DNA from: Buttiauxella gaviniae ATCC 51604
GTDB lineage: Bacteria > Pseudomonadota > Gammaproteobacteria > Enterobacterales > Enterobacteriaceae
Direction: 5' to 3'
DNA length: 64,000 nt
Assembly (NCBI RefSeq): GCF_001654835.1
Contig: NZ_LXEP01000044.1
Location: 124,001 to 188,000, forward strand
Below, piece after piece: positions 26,161-33,782 of this stretch. A program made the translations under genes and the position numbers. Within the stretch, counting starts at the first letter, position 1. Each line of letters begins with the position of its first letter. Below the pieces are notes generated by a model. The model searched no databases. It had not been told where the DNA came from and saw nothing but the letters and a program-made list of their open reading frames with translations.

Positions 26161-26466
26161 ATGCCTATTCTCGAAATCTCCGTAGCTGCTGCAACTGCTG
26201 GCGCTGCAATAATTGGCACAATCTGGAAGGTACATTCTGGTGTTGTCAAAAAAACCACTGATCATGAAAAACGTTTAGCGAATATTGAACACACAAACAA
26301 TATTCAAGAAATCAAGATTAATAACATCGAAAAGAATCACGGCTCGTTAGATCAACGAATGGCAAATATTGAATCTACTGTTGTCGAGCTAAAAATACAA
26401 AATGCCGAAATTCTGCAAATCTTAAAAGGTGGATTCTATGGCAAAAATAAAAACATGGTTAACTAA
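26161..26466 (+). CDS. Membrane-anchored coiled-coil protein, possible holin/lysis accessory
   Basis: 101 residues: one N-terminal hydrophobic helix (about 7-25, SVAAATAGAAIIGTIWKV), then 65 residues of heptad-rich coiled coil. Lies at the start of the lysis cluster, so it could be a holin relative or regulator. No family recognised. Overlaps the next gene by 29 bases. Confidence 0.5.
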   Translation: MPILEISVAAATAGAAIIGTIWKVHSGVVKKTTDHEKRLANIEHTNNIQEIKINNIEKNHGSLDQRMANIESTVVELKIQNAEILQILKGGFYGKNKNMVN

Positions 26467-26611
26467 AACCAAAGCACGAAAAATTATGATTGGGTTGATT
26501 CTTACCGCTTCACTGTATAACGGCGTTGCTCATGTATTCGACCAACCTGTTTTACCAGAATCATTCTTATCTTTCGTGAAATCTGCTGCGTTAGTGATCG
26601 GAGGCTTGTAA
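26438..26611 (+). CDS. Small membrane protein, holin candidate
   Basis: 57 residues from the ATG at 26438 (AAAGGTGG six bases upstream). A basic N-terminus (AKIKTWLTKTKARK) is followed by one or two hydrophobic segments (IMIGLILTASLYNGVAHVF and FVKSAALVIGGL). Size, charge and place before the endolysin suit a small holin. Stop and next start overlap by one base. Confidence 0.5.
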   Translation: MAKIKTWLTKTKARKIMIGLILTASLYNGVAHVFDQPVLPESFLSFVKSAALVIGGL

Positions 26612-27159
26612 TGGCCTCTGACAAGAATAAAGAGAATCTACGGAAAACAATGGAGCGCTTGAAACGCTTTCGCATACAGGAAGGGGATTCATTTCAGGAA
26701 CGTATGTATAAAGCTGCTGGCCTTGCCAGTGTCCATCTACAGAAGGAAATCACCCGCGCCATTGATTCACCTGTACCGTTCTCACAAAAGTCTATCTGGT
26801 ACAAAACCCAAAAGGTAGGGCAATACAAAAAACTTTACCGAATGGGGATCATGGATAACCAGGATGTTTATTTGTCTGCAATTATCGACCGTAAGAAACC
26901 TACTGATAAGTTAATTCCGGTTGATAAGAAATTTACCGATAAATACGGGAACATTAAAGGACTTGCCAAAAACCTGAAAAATGGCAAGTACAAAAAAGTT
27001 GAACAGACAAATCAAACCATCTTGATTAATACCGCTGCTAAAAAACGTAACAATCGAATGATTGCAATTCGTAAGGTATCGAAGCGCAAACACAAAATCG
27101 ATTGGGATCAAATGGTGGTGAATATTACCAAAATGATAAACCAGAGAGTGAAAACATAA
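26611..27159 (+). CDS. Basic phage protein, perhaps gpZ-like tail completion
   Basis: 182 residues, very rich in lysine and arginine with a KRNNRMIAIRKVSKRKHKID segment. Overall size and charge recall lambda gpZ-type proteins that join tail to head, but here the gene lies between holin candidates and endolysin, not in the connector cluster. The call is tentative. Overlaps the next ATG by one base. Confidence 0.4.
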   Translation: MASDKNKENLRKTMERLKRFRIQEGDSFQERMYKAAGLASVHLQKEITRAIDSPVPFSQKSIWYKTQKVGQYKKLYRMGIMDNQDVYLSAIIDRKKPTDKLIPVDKKFTDKYGNIKGLAKNLKNGKYKKVEQTNQTILINTAAKKRNNRMIAIRKVSKRKHKIDWDQMVVNITKMINQRVKT

Positions 27160-27482
27160 TGCAACCGAATCAATTCCCGACATATCCACCAGAACAACTT
27201 TCCGCAATTTACCTTAATGGTATCAGCCCCGAATCAATGAATTATGATTTTGGGTGTAAGCACATTAAACAAAAACGGTTTAAAGAAATGTTGGCTAACG
27301 ATAAAGATGTTTTCTTTGCGTCAACTCGTTTATCTAATCCAGTGTTCCGTTTTCGTGCTGGTCAAGAAATAGATATTGAAAACCCGTTTGCTTTTGGCAA
27401 ACGTGGTAAATGCATTGGTCACATGGATTATCTTTATCGTGGTTTCCGTATGCGCGGATTTTTAATTCAGTACATCGATTGA
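27159..27482 (+). CDS. Hypothetical phage protein, 107 aa
   Basis: Start at 27159 chosen because it overlaps the preceding stop (TAATG); a longer frame exists but lies inside that gene. No family recognised. Notable YDFGCKHIKQKRF and RRGKCIGHMDYLYRGFRMRG-like basic aromatic segments. Probably co-translated with the basic protein before it. Confidence 0.5.
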   Translation: MQPNQFPTYPPEQLSAIYLNGISPESMNYDFGCKHIKQKRFKEMLANDKDVFFASTRLSNPVFRFRAGQEIDIENPFAFGKRGKCIGHMDYLYRGFRMRGFLIQYID

Positions 27483-27485
27483 TTC

Positions 27486-27521
27486 TAAATACCTGTATAC
27501 AAAATAACGAATACAGGTATT
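27486..27521 (+). promoter_or_regulatory. CTAAATAC motif and 11-bp RBS hairpin of endolysin
   Basis: TAAATA at 27486-27491. AATACCTGTAT (27488-27498) pairs perfectly with ATACAGGTATT (27511-27521); the AGG ribosome-binding site is in the right arm, eight bases before the ATG at 27525. Confidence 0.6.
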
Positions 27522-27524
27522 ACC

Positions 27525-27908
27525 ATGAACAATTTCAAATTCAGTACACGCAGTAAAAATAATCTTTCCGGTATCCATCCCGATTTAATTCGACTTGCTG
27601 AATTGGCACTTGAATTAACACCACGCGATTTCATCATCACGGAAGGTCTACGCACTGTTGAGCGGCAACGCCAGCTAGTGAAAGAAGGTAAGAGCAAGAC
27701 TATGAACAGTGCCCACATTTCAGGCCACGCGCTTGATATGGTGCCTTGTTCCCCTGTTAGCTGGAACCGTAAGGATTTTGAACCCGTGGTTGATGCGTTT
27801 CAACGTGCGGCTAACCATTTGGGAATCCTGATTGAATGCGGTCACAACTGGTCAAGTTTTCCCGATTCACCACACATTCAGTTACACCGGAAAGAGTATG
27901 GTTATTAA
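27525..27908 (+). CDS. Endolysin, M15 peptidase (T5 lysozyme-like)
   Basis: 127 residues. NSAHISGHALDMVP is the SxHxxGxALD zinc-binding signature of M15 (VanY-type) peptidases, and PDSPHIQL supplies the second His. The family cuts the L-alanyl-D-glutamate bond in peptidoglycan. No signal sequence, so release depends on a holin. Start fixed by the upstream hairpin and AGG. Confidence 0.9.
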   Translation: MNNFKFSTRSKNNLSGIHPDLIRLAELALELTPRDFIITEGLRTVERQRQLVKEGKSKTMNSAHISGHALDMVPCSPVSWNRKDFEPVVDAFQRAANHLGILIECGHNWSSFPDSPHIQLHRKEYGY

Positions 27909-27919
27909 CGAGATCTGTA

Positions 27920-27970
27920 AAAGCTAACTAAGGCGAGATATGAAATAGATCTCACTGCATAGTTAGCTTT
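27920..27970. terminator. Long inverted repeat after endolysin
   Basis: AAAGCTAACTA (27920-27930) and TAGTTAGCTTT (27960-27970) pair perfectly; inside, GAGAT pairs with ATCTC. It lies between convergent units and probably terminates in both directions, although the T run is short. Confidence 0.65.
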
Positions 27971-28016
27971 CAAAGCAATTATTCTTGCTAATCATGATTA
28001 CATGTTAAACGGCACA

Positions 28017-28634
28017 TTAGGATTTTGGATTATCTCTTAACTTTTTTATTTTAGGCATTACTTCTTCGTAGAATTTTGCAGTCGATTTAGCGCAATAGTC
28101 CTGCAAGAACTTATAATTTTCATCGAACTTGGGTAGATCCTTTCCAAAAATTAACTTTTTAGGAAGTCGTCCTGTAGCATCACTAACAACTTCAAAAGTT
28201 ATAGCGTTATGTTTTTGATCTTCTTCGGTCAATTTCAATGTCGCCACTACAGGGCTTTTATCCATAGCACCGTTTATAAGTTGACGAACTTCAAAAGTTC
28301 TAGCGAATACAAAGTTTTTAAGGGAGGGGCTATCGCTATTCATGGTGATGTTCCAGGTTAAAGGCATATCATCACATAACGTTTCAGAAATGATTTCACC
28401 ATTGATAGAACCATCTTTATCAACAATTAACTGAACTGTTACAATTGGTTGCGATATGTCTAATCCAAGATCTCCACTGTTAATTACATATTCTGCATCT
28501 GTAGACCATTTTCCGGTAAGAAATTCTTTTTGATAAAGATAATCGTTTAATTCATTTCTGTACGGAAGATAAAGCCCTACGGTTGCGATTGCCACACCTA
28601 ATACAGTACACAACGTTGTGATGCGTCCACTCAT
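28017..28634 (-). CDS. Membrane-anchored hypothetical protein (likely lysogeny accessory gene)
   Basis: 205 residues: a hydrophobic N-terminal helix (about 5-22, ITTLCTVLGVAIATVGLYL) acting as anchor, then a soluble beta-rich domain starting at LTGKWSTDAEYV, a lipocalin-like opening. No Cys lipobox. It is transcribed opposite to the late genes, with its own upstream region, next to the integrase. I do not recognise a family; superinfection or host modification are possible roles. Confidence 0.55.
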   Translation of the reverse strand: MSGRITTLCTVLGVAIATVGLYLPYRNELNDYLYQKEFLTGKWSTDAEYVINSGDLGLDISQPIVTVQLIVDKDGSINGEIISETLCDDMPLTWNITMNSDSPSLKNFVFARTFEVRQLINGAMDKSPVVATLKLTEEDQKHNAITFEVVSDATGRLPKKLIFGKDLPKFDENYKFLQDYCAKSTAKFYEEVMPKIKKLRDNPKS

Positions 28635-28673
28635 GAGTTTCCCTTCATTTTATCAAATGATATGCAGCTCTAA

Positions 28674-28706
28674 ATAAAAAAGCCTCTGAGTTGATTTCAG
28701 AGGCTT
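28674..28706 (-). terminator. Terminator of the recombinase gene
   Basis: AAGCCTCTGA/TCAGAGGCTT 10-bp stem (28680-28689 with 28697-28706); on the minus strand it is followed by TTTTTTATTTA. It lies six bases after the recombinase stop. Confidence 0.85.
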
Positions 28707-28711
28707 CGATT

Positions 28712-30664
28712 TTAACCTAACATACCGTTTTCTTTAAGCAATTCTTCAAAATGTTCAGTTGAATGAATCTCATGTTTCACACCGTCGATGGTTGCGTATG
28801 CCTTGCCAGAGTCGGTACTTGAAACCTGTATCGGCGCTGGTGGTATTCGCGGCCCTGGATCACGTTCATCATCTTCAAGGTCTGAAAGTATGGTTCGATT
28901 GTTGCGTGAAAATTCGTGCATTGCTTCAATCTTACGGGCGAAACCTTCGGGATCTATCAGCACATCAATGAAGCTGTGAAGGATAAGCCCCCAATGCTCC
29001 ATAAACTGTTTATCGTTGATGGTGGTTGCATCCACATAGACACAACCAGGTTTCTGATAACGGTTGTGTTGAATTACTATGCGCTGCGTTTTATCGTCCA
29101 TATAGGTGATGATAAACAGCCCTAACATTTTGTTGATGGCGCTAAAATCAATCCGCTTAACTGCCTGTTTGATTCTGATCCTGATTTGCATTCGTTCGGG
29201 GTTGGTGTCGTCGGTAATGTCAAATTTCCTGAACTCATCCCAACCAGAACTAATAACACTGTGCTGATTCATCTTGTACGATGTGAACTCAGTTTCAAGA
29301 TCACGGCGGTTACGCTTAACCGTGTTTATCTCTTGGGCGATTTCGTCGATATCATCATCGGTCAGTGTTGCAAATCTAACCAACTTTTTGATTTGCTGAT
29401 CAGCCTTGTCTAGCTCTGCTTTGTACCATTCGGTTTTATCCTCCTGGTCATTGTTCCAGATATGATCCGCGATAAGCTGCAACAAGGTATGTTCGAACTG
29501 ATAAGCCGTAAAGCCAGTGTTACCGCATGGTTTGCCGTGAACGTTGGCAGACGCACAAACATAGCGGTATTTTACCGTTTTGTTCCTGAATGTTGCCTTG
29601 CTCATGAACGTACCGCAAACACCACAAAACAGAACACCGATACCAGAAAGTAAAGGGATCTGCGGGTTCGGGTTTCCCTCGGGGTGTTTGTTGGTTTTGC
29701 GGGTAACTGCTTTGCGCTTATCAACTGAAAGCAAAGTGTAGTAATCGGCCTCGGTCATTAAAGCGGGGTAGTAATCGTGAATTACTAACGTTTCTTTTTC
29801 CGGTTCGTAATACTCGTTACCTTCATCATCTAAGCATGATTGATATATAACCATCCCTGCGGAATCGCGCTTATCAATCACAAATTCTTTTCTGCCGTAG
29901 ACGGTAGGATTCAAGAATTTTCGAATCAGGTTTATACCCCATTGAATACGGGTATCACCTTTGTTTGAGCGTTTTGGTGGGGTAGGGTAATGATCATTAA
30001 GATAACGTTGAATGTTACCCGGAGTTTCACCAGACCATTTTAATTCGATGATCTTTTGAGCAACAACGTAGTAAACCGGATGCGGTTCAACAATTCCGTT
30101 TTTGGTGCAACTCCACCAGGTGTTACCCCCAACGGCCTCGATAGATCTCGCTGGTGTTCCTGGCTCCCTGTTTTGGTTGAACAGTATCGAGGATCTTACT
30201 TGCGCCTCTACACGGTTCTTTTTTGTAACCGATTCTTCATGAGCGCGGGTAAACAACATAACGGACATAATCAAATCCATCATGTTGTTTTTGATTGACG
30301 CATTGGTATAAATCTTATCATCCATACCAGTAACGACTGTGATCCCTTTGCGCAAGATATCACGAAGAATATCAAGGGCGGTTAACGCATCATCACGACT
30401 AAGGCGATCAAGGTTTTCAACTACCAACCATGAACCAACCGGAACCCGCTTACCGATCTGATTGATGAAAACTTTCAAATTCCCTTCGGTGGCGTTCTTG
30501 CCACGGAAAGCCGAAACACCCAAATCATGAAATGATAAGGTGTCCAACTCCAGATCGTACCTTGCTGCGATTCTTTCGGCTGTTGCCTGTTGTCGCTCCA
30601 GGCTGTTACCGTCCATCTGTTTAGCCGAACTGAAACGAATATAGCTAAACAAACGCTTTTTCAT
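28712..30664 (-). CDS. Large serine recombinase, probable prophage integrase
   Basis: 650 residues. The N-terminal resolvase domain starts YIRFSSAKQMDGNSLERQ with the likely nucleophile S12 and continues with the conserved NLDRLSRDDALTALDIL. A recombinase domain (about 165-320) is followed by a zinc ribbon (GVLFCGVCGTFM ... YVCASANVHGKPCGN) and a coiled coil at about 405-465 used for synapsis. The C-terminal tail after 560 is extended and proline-rich. Most enterobacterial prophages use tyrosine integrases, so this is uncommon. It lies 5.3 kb from attR. Confidence 0.88.
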   Translation of the reverse strand: MKKRLFSYIRFSSAKQMDGNSLERQQATAERIAARYDLELDTLSFHDLGVSAFRGKNATEGNLKVFINQIGKRVPVGSWLVVENLDRLSRDDALTALDILRDILRKGITVVTGMDDKIYTNASIKNNMMDLIMSVMLFTRAHEESVTKKNRVEAQVRSSILFNQNREPGTPARSIEAVGGNTWWSCTKNGIVEPHPVYYVVAQKIIELKWSGETPGNIQRYLNDHYPTPPKRSNKGDTRIQWGINLIRKFLNPTVYGRKEFVIDKRDSAGMVIYQSCLDDEGNEYYEPEKETLVIHDYYPALMTEADYYTLLSVDKRKAVTRKTNKHPEGNPNPQIPLLSGIGVLFCGVCGTFMSKATFRNKTVKYRYVCASANVHGKPCGNTGFTAYQFEHTLLQLIADHIWNNDQEDKTEWYKAELDKADQQIKKLVRFATLTDDDIDEIAQEINTVKRNRRDLETEFTSYKMNQHSVISSGWDEFRKFDITDDTNPERMQIRIRIKQAVKRIDFSAINKMLGLFIITYMDDKTQRIVIQHNRYQKPGCVYVDATTINDKQFMEHWGLILHSFIDVLIDPEGFARKIEAMHEFSRNNRTILSDLEDDERDPGPRIPPAPIQVSSTDSGKAYATIDGVKHEIHSTEHFEELLKENGMLG

Positions 30665-30676
30665 TTGTCAGCCCTC

Positions 30677-31018
30677 CTATGTACTCTTGATTAAATAACC
30701 ATCGCTTGAAAGGGCGCTGATTCCTTTACACGGTAAATGGATATTACCAACAATCTGTTTTCTATCGTTGTATATTACCCCCTCGTTATCCAGATAACCT
30801 ACGACTGTTTCGGATGATGATATTTCCAGCGTTTTCTTGTTTCGGAAATTGCGTATAATAGGATGGTGTTTTTTCTTCTTGACAACTGCAAATTCAATTT
30901 TCGAATTAAACTTGCCCATATTTAAATTTTGAATCCTGTTCATTTCTTTAATCAGGAAGCGGGATTGATCCAATATAATTGGAAACTTATCAAAGGTTGA
31001 TTGTACTAAAACTATCAT
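30677..31018 (-). CDS. Hypothetical phage protein, 113 aa
   Basis: Ends 12 bases before the recombinase start, so it may be co-transcribed with it. A KKKKHHP basic cluster lies in the middle; the C-terminal half (GYLDNEGVIYNDRKQIVGNIHLPCKG) reads like a small beta domain. No family recognised; a recombination directionality factor is possible only by position. Confidence 0.45.
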   Translation of the reverse strand: MIVLVQSTFDKFPIILDQSRFLIKEMNRIQNLNMGKFNSKIEFAVVKKKKHHPIIRNFRNKKTLEISSSETVVGYLDNEGVIYNDRKQIVGNIHLPCKGISALSSDGYLIKST

Positions 31019-31045
31019 TTGTTAACCCTTCAACTTGACTTATTC

Positions 31046-31070
31046 GAAGGGGCTATTTTCTAGCCCCTTC
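31046..31070 (-). other. 10-bp hairpin between leftward genes
   Basis: GAAGGGGCTA and TAGCCCCTTC pair perfectly with a 5-base loop, in the gap upstream of 31018. No T run on either strand, so processing or stability is more likely than termination. Confidence 0.55.
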
Positions 31071-31079
31071 TGATAAATC

Positions 31080-31571
31080 TTATTGAGTCACTTCTTCGGC
31101 TGCTACCTGGCTTTTGAAGTCAGCAACCATTTTTTCATGCTCTGCCTTTTCTGCCTGTGCTTCTTCTGCGGTCGCATGGCTTGAAAACACCTTCGTTTCA
31201 GTAACCCCGTTGCGTACCATAGTAATAAGCACTTCATTTTTTTCATTTACAGCGGCTGTTGAATTAGCGAATGCAATCGCATTTTCAAGAGTCATACCAA
31301 TTTTTACTTTTTCGTTAATGTTCATTTCGGTTTCCTGGGTTGTCATAGTTTCACGGTACATTTTAAAAGCTGCTTCATATACGCCTTTTGCGGTGTTTGC
31401 ATCGGCTGCGTTTTCGTGGACTGAAATTACAGTTGCTGCGGTTAATTCGTCGTTATCACTAACCATCATTACAACTGCGTTTGTATCGTTTACGGTAAAT
31501 TCTACGGTTGAAGTAGGTTTGGTAAACATATGGAAGAAATTCAAGATTTGTTCTGGTTTCATGTAATGCAT
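31080..31571 (-). CDS. Hypothetical acidic protein, 163 aa
   Basis: No signal peptide. Ala/Glu-rich with a beta segment (VNDTNAVVMMVSDND) and a helical charged C-terminus (EEAQAEKAEHEKMVADFKSQVAAEE). Alternative starts at the two nearby ATGs (31571 or 31562) are equally good. It lies between the autotransporter gene and the integrase unit. Function unknown. Confidence 0.5.
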   Translation of the reverse strand: MHYMKPEQILNFFHMFTKPTSTVEFTVNDTNAVVMMVSDNDELTAATVISVHENAADANTAKGVYEAAFKMYRETMTTQETEMNINEKVKIGMTLENAIAFANSTAAVNEKNEVLITMVRNGVTETKVFSSHATAEEAQAEKAEHEKMVADFKSQVAAEEVTQ

Positions 31572-31591
31572 GGTATGTACCTTATTTTATT

Positions 31592-31609
31592 GCCCCCGTT
31601 ATTGGGGGC
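31592..31609 (-). other. G5/C5 hairpin upstream of 31571
   Basis: GCCCCC/GGGGGC with a 6-base loop, between the autotransporter stop and the next gene start; no T run. Confidence 0.5.
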
Positions 31610-31634
31610 TTGAATTAAATTGATTGGGTATTAA

Positions 31635-33584
31635 TTAAAATCCGAACGCCACGCCAGCACCGTAAGTAACCTCTGTACTGCTGGTGGTTGCTACGTTCAT
31701 TTTGAGAGCTACACGGTTATTAACGTTGTAACTTGCGCCAACTGCTACCGCGCTTGCACCTTCGAACCCGCCGAAACCTGCACCGATTGAAAGTTTTTCA
31801 CCTGCAATTGTTGGGATTGAAGCCATTGCAGCAACTCCAGCAATACCGCCTTTGGCTTGCTTGTGGTTCTTATCAACCTGGTTTTTCAGGTTAGCGAATG
31901 ATTTGTTCATGCTCTTAACATCGGATTCAACACTGGTGATTCGATTATCAAACCCGCTTACAACCTGGTTGGTTTGTTCAATGCGTTCATGTGCTGAGTA
32001 AGCAATGTTTGAAGCGTTCAGGGCTTGCGTGTTCGCTTGCTGTGCTGTTTGGTGCGCTACGTCTGCCTTGTTGCTTGCGTTGCTTGCTGTGCTCTGTGCG
32101 TCGGTCGCTTTGGCATGTGCGGTAGTCGCTTTTGTATCTGCGTCAGTAGCTTTGGCATGTGCGGTAGTCGCTTTAACGTCTACTGCATCAACCTTGCTTA
32201 CTGCGGCTGCTGCCTGGTTCGCTGCGTCGTTAACTGAATCAACGATGTTTACAACCTGGTTTGATACAACCGCAATATCAGTAGCGTGCTTATCGACTTG
32301 TGCAATCAGACCGATATCACCAGTGGAACCCGTCGCAAGGGTAGACGGTGAACCGTGAAGAATCTGATTGATCAGGTCTGCTTTTGAGTGAGCATTATCA
32401 ACATGCTCTTTATCCGCTTTACCTGCTACAGCGTCTGAAATAGTGCTAACTGCTGCGGTTGCTGCGTCTGCTTTAGCGTCTGCGGCTGCTGCTGTTTGGT
32501 TTGCAGTAGTCGCCAGACCGTGCGCCTCTGTTGCTGTGCCTTGCGCTGCATCTACTTTACCCGCCGTGATTAAACCTGCGTTGATCGCCTGATCCGCTTT
32601 TGTTGTTGCGTCTGCGGCTGCTGCTGCGTTCGCTTCAATCCCTGCGTTAACATCGGTCAGATCAACACCTGCAAGAGAAATGCTATCTAAGCGGTTGTTA
32701 ATGTCTGCAATGTTGGATTCAGTTACACGAACCCGATCACCTAACATACCCGTTTGATGCAGGGCAGAATCTGCGGTGTTCTGTGCGGCTTCTGCTTTCG
32801 TATCTGCGGCGCTGGCCTGACTCAATGCGGTATCCGCTTTGGTGTCTGCTGCGGCTGCTGCTGTGCTTGCTGCATTCCCGATAGTGATAGCTTGATCAGC
32901 TTTGCTATTCGCTGTGCTCGCATCGTTGACGGCTGTTTGTGCTGCGGCAAGGGCTGCATCTGCTTTGCTATCGGTATTAGCAAGATTTACTTCAACAGTG
33001 TTCACACGGTCGCTTACCAACCCTTGTTGATGAACTACTTGATCAACTTTGGTATCAACTGCGGTTGCTGCTGCACTTGCGGCATTTGCTACTGTTAAAG
33101 CGTTATCCGCTTTGGTGTCTGCTGTAGCTGCTGCACTTGCTGCGATACCTGCTAACTCGTTTGCTGCATCTGCTACGGCTGCGGCGTTAATAGCGTTGGT
33201 TTTTGCTGCGTCAACGTCTGCGGCTACTGCTGCGGCTGCGTTCTTCGCATCTTGCGCCATATCAACAGCACTTGATGCATCGGCTTTAGCTGAATTTGCT
33301 GTGTCCTGTGCGGTTGTAACGTTAGCGTTCACACCATCAAACCCGCTGTTGATATCACCAACCAGCTTGCCTAAATCAAAATCAGACGGGTATTTGTTAT
33401 TGGTTGAACCGATAACGGCAGTTTCACCCTTGATAATAAATGACATATCAGGATTGCCCCCAGTTGCATAATCAAAATCTTCCTGGCCCTGTGTAGTCAA
33501 ATAATCACCAACGTTAATAGCGTTAGCTTGCGCAGAGAAAGAAGAAATAACAGCTACAGCAACCAGAGATTTAACAGCTTTCAT
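31635..33584 (-). CDS. Prophage-encoded trimeric autotransporter adhesin-like protein
   Basis: 649 residues. A Sec signal peptide (1-22, KSLVAVAVISSFSAQANA) is followed by about 500 residues of Ala-rich coiled-coil repeats (KADxAxxxAxxA units), and the last 65 residues (IPTIAGEKLSIGAGFGGFEGASAVAVGASYNVNNRVALKMNVA ... GAGVAFGF) form a YadA-type four-strand outer-membrane anchor ending in Phe. It would form a trimeric stalk on the host surface. No head domain is clear, so it may be a stalk-only protein. The signal peptide argues against a virion part. Ribosome-binding site AAGGA. Confidence 0.85.
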   Translation of the reverse strand: MKAVKSLVAVAVISSFSAQANAINVGDYLTTQGQEDFDYATGGNPDMSFIIKGETAVIGSTNNKYPSDFDLGKLVGDINSGFDGVNANVTTAQDTANSAKADASSAVDMAQDAKNAAAAVAADVDAAKTNAINAAAVADAANELAGIAASAAATADTKADNALTVANAASAAATAVDTKVDQVVHQQGLVSDRVNTVEVNLANTDSKADAALAAAQTAVNDASTANSKADQAITIGNAASTAAAAADTKADTALSQASAADTKAEAAQNTADSALHQTGMLGDRVRVTESNIADINNRLDSISLAGVDLTDVNAGIEANAAAAADATTKADQAINAGLITAGKVDAAQGTATEAHGLATTANQTAAAADAKADAATAAVSTISDAVAGKADKEHVDNAHSKADLINQILHGSPSTLATGSTGDIGLIAQVDKHATDIAVVSNQVVNIVDSVNDAANQAAAAVSKVDAVDVKATTAHAKATDADTKATTAHAKATDAQSTASNASNKADVAHQTAQQANTQALNASNIAYSAHERIEQTNQVVSGFDNRITSVESDVKSMNKSFANLKNQVDKNHKQAKGGIAGVAAMASIPTIAGEKLSIGAGFGGFEGASAVAVGASYNVNNRVALKMNVATTSSTEVTYGAGVAFGF

Positions 33585-33629
33585 TTAAAAAAATCCTTTT
33601 GATACAAAATTTAAAGTGAGTTTGGTTAG

Positions 33630-33645
33630 CCCCCAATCCTGGGGG
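33630..33645 (-). other. G5/C5 hairpin upstream of the autotransporter gene
   Basis: CCCCCA/TGGGGG with a 4-base loop lies 46-61 bases before the start at 33584, downstream of the small membrane peptide gene. Confidence 0.5.
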
Positions 33646-33689
33646 ATTTAATTGCTACATGGTTAATTCAATAAAGCAGGGTGAAACAG

Positions 33690-33773
33690 TTAACCAATAA
33701 TTGCCGCTAAAATTCCGAAGATAACACCAGAGATAACGACAATATAAAAATCAGACATTGGGTAAGAACGCAT
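33690..33773 (-). CDS. 27-residue membrane peptide
   Basis: MRSYPMSDFYIVVISGVIFG then ILAAIIG: a short polar start and a single transmembrane helix. AAGG sits seven bases before the ATG, and the start lies nine bases after the stop of the TM2 gene, so translation is probably coupled. No name known. It is too short to judge by coding statistics, but the ribosome-binding site and hydrophobicity support it. Confidence 0.55.
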   Translation of the reverse strand: MRSYPMSDFYIVVISGVIFGILAAIIG

Positions 33774-33782
33774 TATTCAGCC

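Noticed and set aside
32000..33300. Repetitive sequence considered as a CRISPR array or tandem DNA repeat
   Set aside because: Repeats are protein-level heptad-like units in a coding frame; there is no constant repeat with unique spacers.
31114..33471. Long plus-strand reading frames opposite the autotransporter and the 31080 gene
   Set aside because: They mirror the Ala-rich repeats on the other strand, lack ribosome-binding sites and have improbable Ser/Cys/Ala compositions.
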